The translations under genes and the position numbers were made by a program. Shown piece by piece: positions 1 through 7,255 of a DNA stretch of 15,530 nucleotides (its first letter is position 1; each line of letters opens with the position of its first letter). Below the pieces are notes generated by a model. It ran no database searches. It was not told the DNA's origin and saw only the letters and a program-made list of their open reading frames with translations. Source of the DNA: JAYRWN01 sp041917975 (GTDB lineage: Bacteria > Bacteroidota > Bacteroidia > Chitinophagales > Saprospiraceae); assembly GCA_041917975.1 (NCBI GenBank), contig JAYRWN010000349.1, positions 1 to 15,530 of the forward strand, in the 5' to 3' direction.

Positions 1-552
1 GGCAAACACATCAGCATGGTATTTCAGGAGTATTCTTCCTTACCCTGGATGACCGTTCTGGATAATGTACGCCTGGCTTTGCGTTACCGGGGCATTAAAA
101 AATCAGAACGAGATGCTCAAGCGATGGAATTAATAAAACTTGTTGGTCTGGAGGGCCATGAATTTAAATATGCCCAATACCCTACCCTTTCCGGAGGACA
201 GCTTCAGCGGGTAGCCATTGCACGCAGTTTATTGGCTAATCCTGAAATATTGTTGATGGATGAACCCTTTGGGGCATTGGACATTCGCACCAGATTACAA
301 ATGCAGGATTTGTTGCTGGACATTTGGCATAAATTTCACTCCACGATTATATTCATAACTCACGATATCCGAGAAGCCGTGTATTTGGGTGATGATATAT
401 ATTTTATGAAGTCTCAACCGTCCCGGATTGTAGAACACGTGATGGTTGATTTACCCCTTAAACGGGATAAAGAAGTAAAACGAAATAGTCGTTTCAATGA
501 ATTAGTACATCTGGTGGAAGATAAAATGATGACGGTTACCGAATTGAAATGA
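1..552 (+). CDS. ABC transporter ATP-binding protein, nitrate/sulfonate/taurine type (5' partial)
   Basis: This is the ATPase subunit of an importer of the NrtD/SsuB/TauB class (COG1116), which powers uptake of a small anion or similar solute from the cytoplasmic face. The reading frame is open to the left edge, so the N-terminus and the Walker A P-loop lie outside the window. Visible in order are the Q-loop (VFQEYSSLPW, the FQ...LPW form typical of this class), the ABC signature LSGGQLQRVAIARSL, Walker B plus D-loop (ILLMDEPFGALD) and the H-loop (IFITHD). The C-terminal tail is short, with no extra regulatory domain. The permease and binding-protein genes are presumably upstream. It converges on the RES toxin gene with an 8-base gap, and no terminator is visible between them. 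The substrate cannot be read from the ATPase; sulfonates, nitrate or a pyrimidine/thiamine precursor are all possible. Confidence 0.93.
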   Translation, partial: GKHISMVFQEYSSLPWMTVLDNVRLALRYRGIKKSERDAQAMELIKLVGLEGHEFKYAQYPTLSGGQLQRVAIARSLLANPEILLMDEPFGALDIRTRLQMQDLLLDIWHKFHSTIIFITHDIREAVYLGDDIYFMKSQPSRIVEHVMVDLPLKRDKEVKRNSRFNELVHLVEDKMMTVTELK

Positions 553-560
553 ACTTGGCT

Positions 561-1013
561 TTAGTCTAAGCGACTATCAAAATAAAAGGGCTCATGGTCA
601 ATTATTTTGATTTGATCAAAATCAGGATGAACCGGATTGAGCAAAAAATTAAACTCGTTTTTGATAATAGCTGAAGGAACTTTTAAGACCGGTGAAATTT
701 TATTGCGTACCCATTGGTCTCCCAGGCATTGACATCGATACATAGCAAGGGTATCCGTGAGTTCCCAACCCTCTGGTAGTTCCTGCAAAAATAGTTGATG
801 AACTGCTAAACGATCCGGAACATAGATGACCATAGTACGAAATTCACTCTCATGTCCGGTTTCACCGCGATGGACCAAATTTTCCAGGCAAGCTAATGAG
901 CGCGAGGCGGCAGCATAAATAATTTTAATCCCATGGGAATTCCATCGGCCAGAAAACCCACTCGCTGTTAGTGTTTCTGCCCATCGAGCCTTGGTGATAC
1001 GAAAAATTTCCAC
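561..1013 (-). CDS. RES-domain toxin of a Xre-RES toxin-antitoxin pair
   Basis: RES-family toxin (PF08808). Characterised members degrade cellular NAD+ and so arrest growth. Seen here, numbered from a GTG start at 1013: FRITKARWA at the N-terminus, GRWN with Arg23, IYAA with Tyr33, LACLENLVH with Glu44 and His48, then the late conserved Ser114 (KVPSAII) and NFLLNPVHPDF with Asn126 and His129. These match the polar residues that line the family's active-site pocket, so the toxin looks intact. At 150 residues it has the usual family length. There is no ATG start. GTG at 1013 gives the typical N-terminus right before FRI and lies 10 bases past the antitoxin stop; TTG at 1040 and GTG at 1037 would overlap the antitoxin gene and add nine or eight residues. 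It is very likely translationally coupled to the antitoxin gene upstream. Confidence 0.9.
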   Translation of the reverse strand: MEIFRITKARWAETLTASGFSGRWNSHGIKIIYAAASRSLACLENLVHRGETGHESEFRTMVIYVPDRLAVHQLFLQELPEGWELTDTLAMYRCQCLGDQWVRNKISPVLKVPSAIIKNEFNFLLNPVHPDFDQIKIIDHEPFYFDSRLD

Positions 1014-1023
1014 TTTACAGAAC

Positions 1024-1482
1024 CTAAGCGGTAGCACCAAACTCTATCCGCACCAATTCAGTCCGAATGAACTCAATACCGGTAAGTGTATTAAGGTAGG
1101 TCATAGGGATACGCCTATTTAAGCCATAAGCCTCACGGGACATCCAGCGCCGCATGGTATCCAAGTCACCCAACACTTCTGCGCCGTAATCATAGAGTTC
1201 AAGTAAACGATGAGCATGCTCGGTATAACGAACTGGCAATGCTTTGTGTACATCTTTAATATAGGTATTCAAGGTCTTAGGGGTCATCTCAAACACAACT
1301 TCTGCCAGATAGGTCAAAGGCAAACCGGTCACCTCTAACACATAGCGGAGTAACTTGCCTTGATAAGCCGGAGTCTCCAGGATAGTCAGAAGCTGATCAT
1401 TGCGGTCCTTAAGCTCATCCTGACCAAAACCAACAGAATAAGCAGCGGCTGGTTCTTGCACCAGGACAACCGGATCAGCCAT
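1024..1482 (-). CDS. Xre/ParS-type antitoxin with C-terminal toxin-binding domain (DUF2384)
   Basis: This is the partner antitoxin of the RES toxin encoded next to it. The middle of the protein carries a Xre-like helix-turn-helix (around GLPLTYLAEVVFEMTPKTL). The C-terminus is the MbcA/ParS/Xre toxin-binding domain (PF09722), seen in LLELYDYGAEVLGD, RRWMSREAYGL and PMTYLNTLTGIEFI. In this family the antitoxin neutralises the toxin by plugging its active site and the complex represses its own promoter. The start is uncertain: ATG at 1482 gives 152 residues, while a GTG at 1503 in the same frame would add seven (MKKIYKP). Both lie downstream of the predicted transcription start. The gene order, antitoxin first and toxin second with near overlap, is the standard one for Xre-RES pairs. 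Confidence 0.9.
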   Translation of the reverse strand: MADPVVLVQEPAAAYSVGFGQDELKDRNDQLLTILETPAYQGKLLRYVLEVTGLPLTYLAEVVFEMTPKTLNTYIKDVHKALPVRYTEHAHRLLELYDYGAEVLGDLDTMRRWMSREAYGLNRRIPMTYLNTLTGIEFIRTELVRIEFGATA

Positions 1483-1508
1483 AGGTTTATAAATCTTTTT
1501 CACAACAA

Positions 1509-1540
1509 GTAAATTTACGCAATGCTCTACGCAAATTTAC
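1509..1540. repeat. Imperfect inverted repeat, candidate operator of the Xre-RES operon
   Basis: The two arms are GTAAATTTACGCA (1509-1521) and TACGCAAATTTAC (1528-1540). Reverse-complementing one against the other matches 11 of 13 positions, with a 6-base centre. The word TACGCAA also occurs twice as a direct repeat 12 bases apart (1516-1522 and 1528-1534). The repeat covers the -7 box and expected start of transcription of the operon promoter, where an autorepressing Xre antitoxin would be expected to bind. Binding itself is inferred. Confidence 0.6.
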
Positions 1541-1563
1541 ACAATACTTGCCGGCTTGTCAAC
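1532..1563 (-). promoter_or_regulatory. Bacteroidota-type promoter of the Xre-RES operon
   Basis: On the minus strand a GTTG (-33 box, 1560-1563) is followed by exactly 20 bases and then TAAATTTG (1532-1539), a full match to the Bacteroidota -7 consensus TAnnTTTG. It sits 29 bases before the GTG and 50 before the ATG candidate start of the antitoxin. The -7 box overlaps the last codons and stop of the symporter gene, so the promoter is partly inside the neighbouring coding sequence. Confidence 0.6.
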
Positions 1564-3231
1564 AGTATATCTAAAAATATGCGAAATTAATATCACACCA
1601 AGGCATCCAATTAAATTAAACCATAAATAGCCGATGTCCTGGGTAAAGTACAATATTAAAACAATAATTTCTGAGATTACCGCAGACCAAAAGACAGCTG
1701 TACCTGCAATCCGTTTAAAATAAAATGCCACTAAAAATATTCCTAAAATAGTCCCATAGAAGAGTGAACCAACAATATTCACAAATTGGATCAGGTTTTC
1801 AGCCAGATTGCCAAGTAAGGCAAAACCTATAGCTATCAGGCCCCATCCGAAAGTAAAGATCCTGGACATGACCAGGTAATGATAATCGCCTCTACCAGGA
1901 TTAACCCATCTTTTATAGATATCGACGGTGGTGGTAGATGATAGTGCATTTAATTCAGCTGACGTGGACGACATCGCCGCCGAAAAGATGACCGCCAGCA
2001 GTAAGCCGATCAAACCAGTAGGTAGTTGGGTTAATATAAAATTCAGGAAAACATAATCCCGGTCATTGGTTTCTGCTAAGTTATCCGTTTTCCGGATGAT
2101 AGATTTTACAGAGTCGCGGATTCTATATTCATCCGTCAATAAAACCTGAAGTTTATCTTTAGTTTGCTCAAATTGTAGATCAACTCCGTTTAATTGATTT
2201 TTAAAATCATTTAACAACACTTGTTTATCCCGAAAGTTATCATCGTACTGATCCTTCAATGTCTGTAGTTCGGTGGCATAAGCACTGGATTCAACGATGT
2301 CTAATTGTTTTTGATTAAAAAAAACAGGAGCTGGGTTAAATTGATAAAAAATAAAAACAAATACCCCTATCCACAGGATAAAAAACTGCATGGGGATTTT
2401 AAGCAACCCATTGAATAACAAGCCCAGGCGGCTTTCGCTAATGGACCGCCCGCTTAAATATCGTGCGACCTGGCTTTGATCGGTACCAAAATAGGCTAAT
2501 TGCAGAAATAAGCCTCCGGTAATGCCAGACCATATGGTATAACGCGAATTAAGGTCAAAGGAGAAATCCATCACTTTTAGCCTGTCATGAACACCTGCCA
2601 AACTCAGGCTTTCATGCAAGGTCCACTGGTCCGGAAGATTATTTAGCAGGAAAAAATAAGCCGCAAACATTCCGGTAAAAATGATGAACATCTGAAGTTT
2701 TTGTGTTTGATTGACCGCTTTAGAACCACCTGATACGGTGTAAATAATAACTAAACCGCCAATAATCAAATTAGTAATCTTCAGATTCCAACCTAATACT
2801 GCTGATAAAATAATGGAAGGCGCAAAAATAGTAAGGCCAGCTCCCATGCCTCGTTGCAGCAGAAATAAAAACGCCGCTAAAGATCGAGTCTTTAAATCAA
2901 ACCTTCCTTCAAGAAATTCATAAGCTGTATACACCTTCATTTTGTAATAAAGGGGAATGAAAGTGATACACAGGATAATCATAGCAATGGGTAGCCCGAA
3001 ATAAAATTGCACAAAGCGCATTCCGTCGGCAAAACCTTGCCCTGGCGTAGATAAAAAAGTAATTGCACTGGCTTGGGTAGCCATTACCGAGAGGCCGACC
3101 ATCCACCATCTGGATTGCTGGTCACCCAATAAATAAGCATCAATATTTTGTTGGCCTCGGGATTTCCATACACCATACACCACAATGAATAAGAGCACAG
3201 TACATAGCACAATCCAGTCTAATGTGGCCAT
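1537..3231 (-). CDS. Sodium:solute symporter (SSS family) with large soluble insertion
   Basis: Secondary transporter of the SSS family (PF00474; sugar/inositol/sialic-acid-type relatives), moving a small organic solute with Na+ across the inner membrane. At 564 residues it shows multiple hydrophobic spans from the N-terminus, the family motif GTDQSQVARYL (249-259), and the Ser/Thr-rich helix SAAMSSTSAELNALSST (417-433) followed by DIYKRW; that helix contributes to the conserved sodium site in known members. Residues about 300-393 form a charged, non-membrane insertion with coiled-coil character between two spans, longer than the loop in classical SSS proteins. The protein starts at an ATG at 3231, directly at the first membrane span. 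Upstream, in the same direction, is a 40-residue membrane micro-protein. The substrate cannot be assigned from sequence. Confidence 0.92.
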   Translation of the reverse strand: MATLDWIVLCTVLLFIVVYGVWKSRGQQNIDAYLLGDQQSRWWMVGLSVMATQASAITFLSTPGQGFADGMRFVQFYFGLPIAMIILCITFIPLYYKMKVYTAYEFLEGRFDLKTRSLAAFLFLLQRGMGAGLTIFAPSIILSAVLGWNLKITNLIIGGLVIIYTVSGGSKAVNQTQKLQMFIIFTGMFAAYFFLLNNLPDQWTLHESLSLAGVHDRLKVMDFSFDLNSRYTIWSGITGGLFLQLAYFGTDQSQVARYLSGRSISESRLGLLFNGLLKIPMQFFILWIGVFVFIFYQFNPAPVFFNQKQLDIVESSAYATELQTLKDQYDDNFRDKQVLLNDFKNQLNGVDLQFEQTKDKLQVLLTDEYRIRDSVKSIIRKTDNLAETNDRDYVFLNFILTQLPTGLIGLLLAVIFSAAMSSTSAELNALSSTTTVDIYKRWVNPGRGDYHYLVMSRIFTFGWGLIAIGFALLGNLAENLIQFVNIVGSLFYGTILGIFLVAFYFKRIAGTAVFWSAVISEIIVLILYFTQDIGYLWFNLIGCLGVILISHIFRYTVDKPASIV

Positions 3232-3248
3232 AACAAAGAATTGCCTGT

Positions 3249-3278
3249 AAATTAGACTTTTTGATCAGAAATTAGACT
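3249..3278. repeat. Direct repeat pair in the symporter leader
   Basis: The 10-base word AAATTAGACT occurs at 3249-3258 and again at 3269-3278, a period of 20 bases (about two helical turns). It lies 18-47 bases upstream of the symporter ATG, between the symporter and the micro-protein gene. It could be a protein-binding site or a leader-RNA element; no function can be shown from sequence. Confidence 0.45.
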
Positions 3279-3315
3279 CCTTAAAATACCGTTAAGAAAA
3301 AATTAAGGATTAAAG

Positions 3316-3438
3316 TCAACTATACTTCAAGGTAAGCCATGTAAATAAGATTATTTCAAGTACCAAAAATGAGACAACCAATAGGTACCATTTATTCCAG
3401 GTGAATTCCTGGCTAGCCGTTGATTCTTTTTTAAGCAT
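3316..3438 (-). CDS. 40-residue single-span membrane micro-protein upstream of the symporter
   Basis: A short reading frame with ATG at 3438 and TGA at 3316-3318. The predicted protein has a charged/polar N-terminus (MLKKESTASQEF), an aromatic interface segment (TWNKWY, 13-18), one clear hydrophobic helix (about 19-37, LLVVSFLVLEIILFTWLTL) and a short basic end (KYS). It looks coding because it has an ordered amphipathic-aromatic-hydrophobic plan rather than random composition, and because it sits in the same direction 84 bases before the symporter gene. Tiny single-span proteins encoded beside SSS transporters are known in other prokaryotes; membership in any such family is not established here. 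A role as an accessory or stability subunit of the symporter is inference. No strong ribosome-binding site is seen, which is normal for this phylum. Confidence 0.6.
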   Translation of the reverse strand: MLKKESTASQEFTWNKWYLLVVSFLVLEIILFTWLTLKYS

Positions 3439-3510
3439 AAACCTTACGGATTAACCGGCAAAAAACTACTTTTATGAATAAAGGTTTAAGTTACTTATAA
3501 TTATTAATAA

Positions 3511-4371
3511 ATGAAACGACACCTCACGACAGTTACTTTAATTCTAGGGGCATACGTAGTACTTTCAGCGCAAAACATGCGGGTGATGAGCTTTAATATC
3601 CGCTATGACAGTCCCCAGGATGCAAAAGAAGGTAATGGTTGGCAGGCCAGGAAAAATTATGTAGCGCAAACCATAAGTTATTATACAACGGATATTTGTG
3701 GTCTGCAGGAGGCCTTATACTCTCAGATCATAGATATTTTAGCCTTTATTCCGAATTATCATTTTATTGGTGTAGGTAGAGATGACGGAAAATTTGCCGG
3801 CGAATTTTCACCAATTTTGTACCAAAGAAACAAATTTACTCCCTTGGATTCCGGGCATTTTTGGTTAAGTGAACAGCCTGAGCTTCCAGGTAAAGGGTGG
3901 GATGCTACCTGTTGTAACCGTATCGTTACCTGGGCTAAATTTCTGGACAAAACCACGCAGCGTGTGTTTTATTTCTTCAACACCCATTTTGATCATCAAG
4001 GTGTTGTAGCCCGGCGGGAAAGTGCACATTTGTTAAAAAAACAAATACAGACCATAGCCCAAAATACTCCGGTGATCTTAACCGGTGATTTTAATGCCGG
4101 TCTGGAAGATGAACCAATACTTATTCTTTCCCGACAATATTAAAATATTTTACTCCAAAACACCTTATTTACCTCTACGACCCCCCATTTTGGTCCGGCA
4201 GGTACTTTCAATGGTTGGAACTTCCATAGCAACGACTCTAAAACTATTGATCATATTTTTATTCAAGGCCCCTGGGTCGTCGGTGATCATGCTACTTTAG
4301 CCCCGGCATGGCAAGGCCGTTTTGCCTCTGACCATTTTGCAGTATTAACTACCTTGCGTTGGAAAGATTAA
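3511..4371 (+). pseudogene. Secreted endonuclease/exonuclease/phosphatase-family protein, interrupted by an in-frame TAA
   Basis: The frame starts with a signal peptide (MKRHLTTVTLILGAYVVLSAQ). The EEP-family (PF03372) core follows: MSFNIRYD (Asn29), LQEAL (metal-binding Glu67), FNTHFDH and TGDFN (Asp193/Asn195). A TAA at 4141-4143 (codon 211) then stops it. The same frame continues without shift for 75 codons and encodes the missing end of the fold: HFGPAGTFNGW, IDHIFI (246-251) and the catalytic SDHF (His275), ending at a natural TAA at 4371. Without that last part the catalytic His is lost, so the 210-residue product should be inactive. A single base change restores a 286-residue protein, the usual length for this secreted Bacteroidota subgroup. 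It may be a recent pseudogene, a sequencing error or, less likely, read-through. Members of this subgroup are often annotated as phosphodiesterases acting on outer substrates; the true substrate is unknown. Confidence 0.85.
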
Positions 4372-4597
4372 TTAAACAATTAGAGCTTAATCGAACAAGT
4401 TTTTTGTAAAAAAATAATTACCGATTTGAGCTAATATAATTGCTTTAAAAAATCAAAAGTTTCCAAAGAACAATCAAGTATAGTTAAACAATTTAGTTAA
4501 GAAATTGGGTTCATTTCTCAAAATTGCTACACTCTCCCACTATCCATAACTCAATTTTTAGGTTCCGGCGTAACCAGTGTGTTTTATAAGTAAATAA
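4372..4597. other. Convergent intergenic region, no gene seen
   Basis: AT-rich spacer of 226 bases between the interrupted EEP gene and the end of the minus-strand selD cluster. Both strands hold only frames of a few codons. I find no convincing hairpin followed by a T-run on either strand, so transcription termination here is not explained by a simple intrinsic terminator. Confidence 0.5.
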
Positions 4598-5308
4598 TTA
4601 TTCTTCAGCCTCTTTGGATAAAGGAAGACTAATCTCTACATTAAACTCTGGTGTTTCATCCAAATCATCTAGCCAGTACAAGGAACTAAATACCCGGAGA
4701 TTTTTGGTACGTACATCTTGATACAATGGTTGTATGGCCCAGATAATTCCCTCTGCGTCGGTGATAGATTCTCCATTGATTAACTGGTCATCATATAGTC
4801 TGTTGATCACATTATGGGCAGGTAAACACTGCGCCAGGACCCTGATCAGAAAATCCTGATCCGGGACAATTTGTTCGAAGGAATAAGGTTCAGACAAGTT
4901 TAGACGCATTTCGGCTGAAACGGCTTTACCTCCCGGAAAGCGATTTTTAAAAGCTTTATTTAAAAGTTGGTTAATATTAAATAATTGGTGATGAGCCAGG
5001 ATATTGGGATATTCTTCAGCGACCAGGTCTTCTTGCATTTCATAACTCAATTGATGAATCTGTCCTTCAGTTAAAAGGTGGTTCAACCGGTAGTTTAATA
5101 ATTTCTCAGCGGCATCTTCAGGTTCGAATTCGCTTAGGGCCATGAGACACATTTCAGGCAATTCCGCCTCACTTAATTTATCTACATCCGGATAATCACA
5201 TAATTCCAGAATGTGGCTATAATCTTCTGCCGTCCATGCACCAGGCATCTCGGATATTTTTTTGACATCCAGTATTTGTACGGTGACTGAAATATTTTTA
5301 AGACTCAT
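4598..5308 (-). CDS. Conserved-looking acidic cytoplasmic protein of unknown function
   Basis: I do not recognise the family. The protein is 236 residues from the ATG at 5308, which lies 2 bases after the esterase stop, so the two are almost certainly co-transcribed and coupled. A further in-frame start would run into the esterase gene and is not needed. There is no signal peptide or membrane span. It is rich in Glu, Asp and Leu, with helical stretches (AEDYSHILELCDYPDVDKL, PEDAAEKLLNYRLNHLL) and a more beta-like end (NLRVFSSLYWLDDL, FNVEISLPL). No cysteine or histidine cluster suggests a metal site. It is the last gene of the NRAMP-selD-esterase cluster. Being open with good composition over 236 codons and abutting its neighbour makes it a real gene; its job cannot be stated. 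Confidence 0.8.
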   Translation of the reverse strand: MSLKNISVTVQILDVKKISEMPGAWTAEDYSHILELCDYPDVDKLSEAELPEMCLMALSEFEPEDAAEKLLNYRLNHLLTEGQIHQLSYEMQEDLVAEEYPNILAHHQLFNINQLLNKAFKNRFPGGKAVSAEMRLNLSEPYSFEQIVPDQDFLIRVLAQCLPAHNVINRLYDDQLINGESITDAEGIIWAIQPLYQDVRTKNLRVFSSLYWLDDLDETPEFNVEISLPLSKEAEE

Positions 5309-5310
5309 AT

Positions 5311-6195
5311 TTATTGATGAAAACTTTTTCCAATAAATTTTAATGCATCGGTAATTCCGGTACGCCAATAATCCCAGGTATGCGCTCCATCACGGACGCG
5401 ATACTCATGAGGGATTTGTTTATCCGTTAACGCGATATGTAACAAAGCGTTGCCTTTGGTTAAAAAATCATCATCACCACAATCAATCCAATAACGAACC
5501 TTTTTTAATTCTTCAGCTGGTTTATTTTTAACTATTTCCAAAGTAGAGTTTTTCAACCAACTGGCATTTATGCGTGCATCATCCTTTAATCCTGGTCCAA
5601 ATAAGGGTCCTATAATTTGTTCATACGTATTTTCCGGCATATTTTTCAACGTCACATCATCCCAAACGGCTGCACTTAACGGTGCTGCAGCTGAAAACAG
5701 GTCAGGATATTTTAAGGCAAAATTAAGCGTGCCGAATCCGCCCATAGACAACCCGCAAATACCACGATACTGTTTCTTTGCTTTTATCCGATAGCTTTTC
5801 TCAATAAAAGGCATAAATTCCTGAATAAAAAAATCTTCATAACGCACTTGCTGATCATACGAATTTATATACCAACTAACTCCCCCATCAGGCATCACAA
5901 TAATCATTGGCGGAAAAGAACCATCCTTAATGGCTTGATCAGCATAGCGGTTAATCTCTCCAAATTGAAGCCATCCACTGTCATCATCCGTATACCCATG
6001 TAATAAATACACCACTGGATAAGTCCTGGAGCTATGATCATAATCCGCTGGCAAGTAAATTGTGTACTGTACTTCTTTGTTTAAAATTTTACTAGACGCC
6101 TTCAATCCTTCCATGACCTTACCATAGCCAGGCTGAGCAATAACCCAGGGCATTGTCAGTAAGGACAAACTTAAAATCAGTAATTTCTTTTCCAT
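5311..6195 (-). CDS. Secreted CE1-type esterase (alpha/beta-hydrolase, putative esterase family)
   Basis: Carbohydrate-esterase-family-1-like hydrolase (PF00756, relatives include feruloyl and acetyl xylan esterases and S-formylglutathione hydrolase). From ATG at 6195 the 294-residue protein begins with a signal peptide (MEKKLLILSLSLLTMPWVIA, then Q), so it is exported. The oxyanion segment is VVYLLHGYTDD (61-71), the nucleophile elbow GLSMGG carries Ser150, the acid is among Asp241-243 (DCGDDDFL) and the catalytic His is His272 (DGAHTWDYW). All triad members are present. An in-frame ATG at 6219 would overlap the selD end and put extra residues before the signal peptide, so 6195 is preferred; it lies 13 bases past the selD stop. 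The likely role is removal of acyl or aromatic esters from a plant or algal polysaccharide, which would suit the GH9 enzyme nearby, but the substrate is inferred. Confidence 0.88.
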   Translation of the reverse strand: MEKKLLILSLSLLTMPWVIAQPGYGKVMEGLKASSKILNKEVQYTIYLPADYDHSSRTYPVVYLLHGYTDDDSGWLQFGEINRYADQAIKDGSFPPMIIVMPDGGVSWYINSYDQQVRYEDFFIQEFMPFIEKSYRIKAKKQYRGICGLSMGGFGTLNFALKYPDLFSAAAPLSAAVWDDVTLKNMPENTYEQIIGPLFGPGLKDDARINASWLKNSTLEIVKNKPAEELKKVRYWIDCGDDDFLTKGNALLHIALTDKQIPHEYRVRDGAHTWDYWRTGITDALKFIGKSFHQ

Positions 6196-6208
6196 AAGAC
6201 GGATGATA

Positions 6209-7255
6209 TTATAATACATAAATTAGTTTTTCTTTACGAGGACAAAAACGACCAATAGGCTTTGAAGCTGTGGATGGAAGCTGGTATTTCTGCGCTAACT
6301 CTAAATAGAGTTGGGCTTGATCAGGATCTATCGCCACTAACAACCCGCCACTGGTCTGAGGATCGCAGAGGATATGAATTTGTGCCTCCTCCATCAGTTG
6401 TATCTGGGTTTGAAAACTTTCCCAGTTTCTAAAGGTTCCACCGGGCACAGCACCTTGACGTCGGTAGTTTTCTACCGAATTATAGACCGGGACGGCGTCC
6501 CAAATTAATTCCGCACTTAGGTGAGCCCCTAAACACATCTCCGTCAAATGTCCCAATAAACCAAATCCGGTGACATCTGTCAATGCATGCACACCGCTCA
6601 CCCGGCCCAAAGCTTCCCCGATCCGGTTAAGGGTAGTCATTGATTCGATAGCCAAAGCAACGTCTTCCTGCTTCGCTTTTTGTTGTTTTTCGGCAGTTGT
6701 GATAATTCCTACGCCTAATGGTTTTGTTAAAAATAATAAGTCTCCCGGCTTAGCCGTGGTATTTTTTTTTACCGCCTGAGAAGCAATTAGTCCGTTTACG
6801 GCTAATCCAAAAATGGGTTCAGGAGCATCAATACTGTGTCCGCCCGCTAAAGGAATGTTAGCTTGCCGGCAAACAACACGGCCGCCACGAATAACTTGAT
6901 TCGCTATGTCGGCCGAAAGGACATTCACCGGCCACCCCAATATAGCAATGGCTAAAACCGGAGTGCCACCCATAGCATAAATATCACTAATAGCATTGGT
7001 AGCAGCGATACGCCCGAAATCGAAGGGATCATCTACCACCGGCATAAAAAAATCAGTCGTACTGATTAAAGCCTGTCCTTGGCCTAAATCCAGAACTGCA
7101 GCATCATCCCTTTCCGCATTGCCTACTAATAAATTAGGAAAATGTGTGGTGTCCTCCTCGTTTTGATGTAAAATGGAAGATAATAAAGCGGGAGATATTT
7201 TGCATCCGCAGCCAGCACCATGAGAATATTGAGTTAGTTTAATTTTTTCAGTCAT
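6209..7255 (-). CDS. selD: Selenide, water dikinase (selenophosphate synthetase), Cys form
   Basis: Makes selenophosphate from selenide and ATP, the selenium donor for selenocysteine, for 2-selenouridine in tRNA and for selenium-containing molybdenum enzymes. The 348 residues match the length of E. coli SelD. The N-terminus (KLTQYSHGAGCGCKISP) is nearly the same as in E. coli, with catalytic Cys16 and Lys19; Cys16 is encoded by TGC, so this is the cysteine rather than the selenocysteine form. Further family segments are VDDPFDFGRIAATNAISDIYAMG cut short here as DPFDFGRIAATNA and SDIYAMGG, GGHSIDAPEPIFGLAV, LTDVTGFGLLGHL and CDPQTSGGLL. The ATG at 7255 overlaps the end of the NRAMP-like gene by 8 bases (ATGACTGA). 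No selA, selB or selU is in the window, so which selenium pathway it serves is open. Confidence 0.97.
   Translation of the reverse strand: MTEKIKLTQYSHGAGCGCKISPALLSSILHQNEEDTTHFPNLLVGNAERDDAAVLDLGQGQALISTTDFFMPVVDDPFDFGRIAATNAISDIYAMGGTPVLAIAILGWPVNVLSADIANQVIRGGRVVCRQANIPLAGGHSIDAPEPIFGLAVNGLIASQAVKKNTTAKPGDLLFLTKPLGVGIITTAEKQQKAKQEDVALAIESMTTLNRIGEALGRVSGVHALTDVTGFGLLGHLTEMCLGAHLSAELIWDAVPVYNSVENYRRQGAVPGGTFRNWESFQTQIQLMEEAQIHILCDPQTSGGLLVAIDPDQAQLYLELAQKYQLPSTASKPIGRFCPRKEKLIYVL

Noticed and set aside
4085..4300. Second-frame open stretch over the end of the EEP gene, suggesting a frameshift
   Set aside because: The conserved C-terminal EEP motifs continue in the original frame after the TAA, so it is a nonsense codon and the other frame is a shadow.
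4560..4600. GGTT/AACC hairpin near 4562-4578 as terminator of the selD cluster
   Set aside because: Only four paired bases with a mismatch and no T-run in the needed direction.
7200..7215. Possible selenocysteine codon in selD
   Set aside because: The catalytic position is encoded by TGC and there is no in-frame TGA, so this is the cysteine form.
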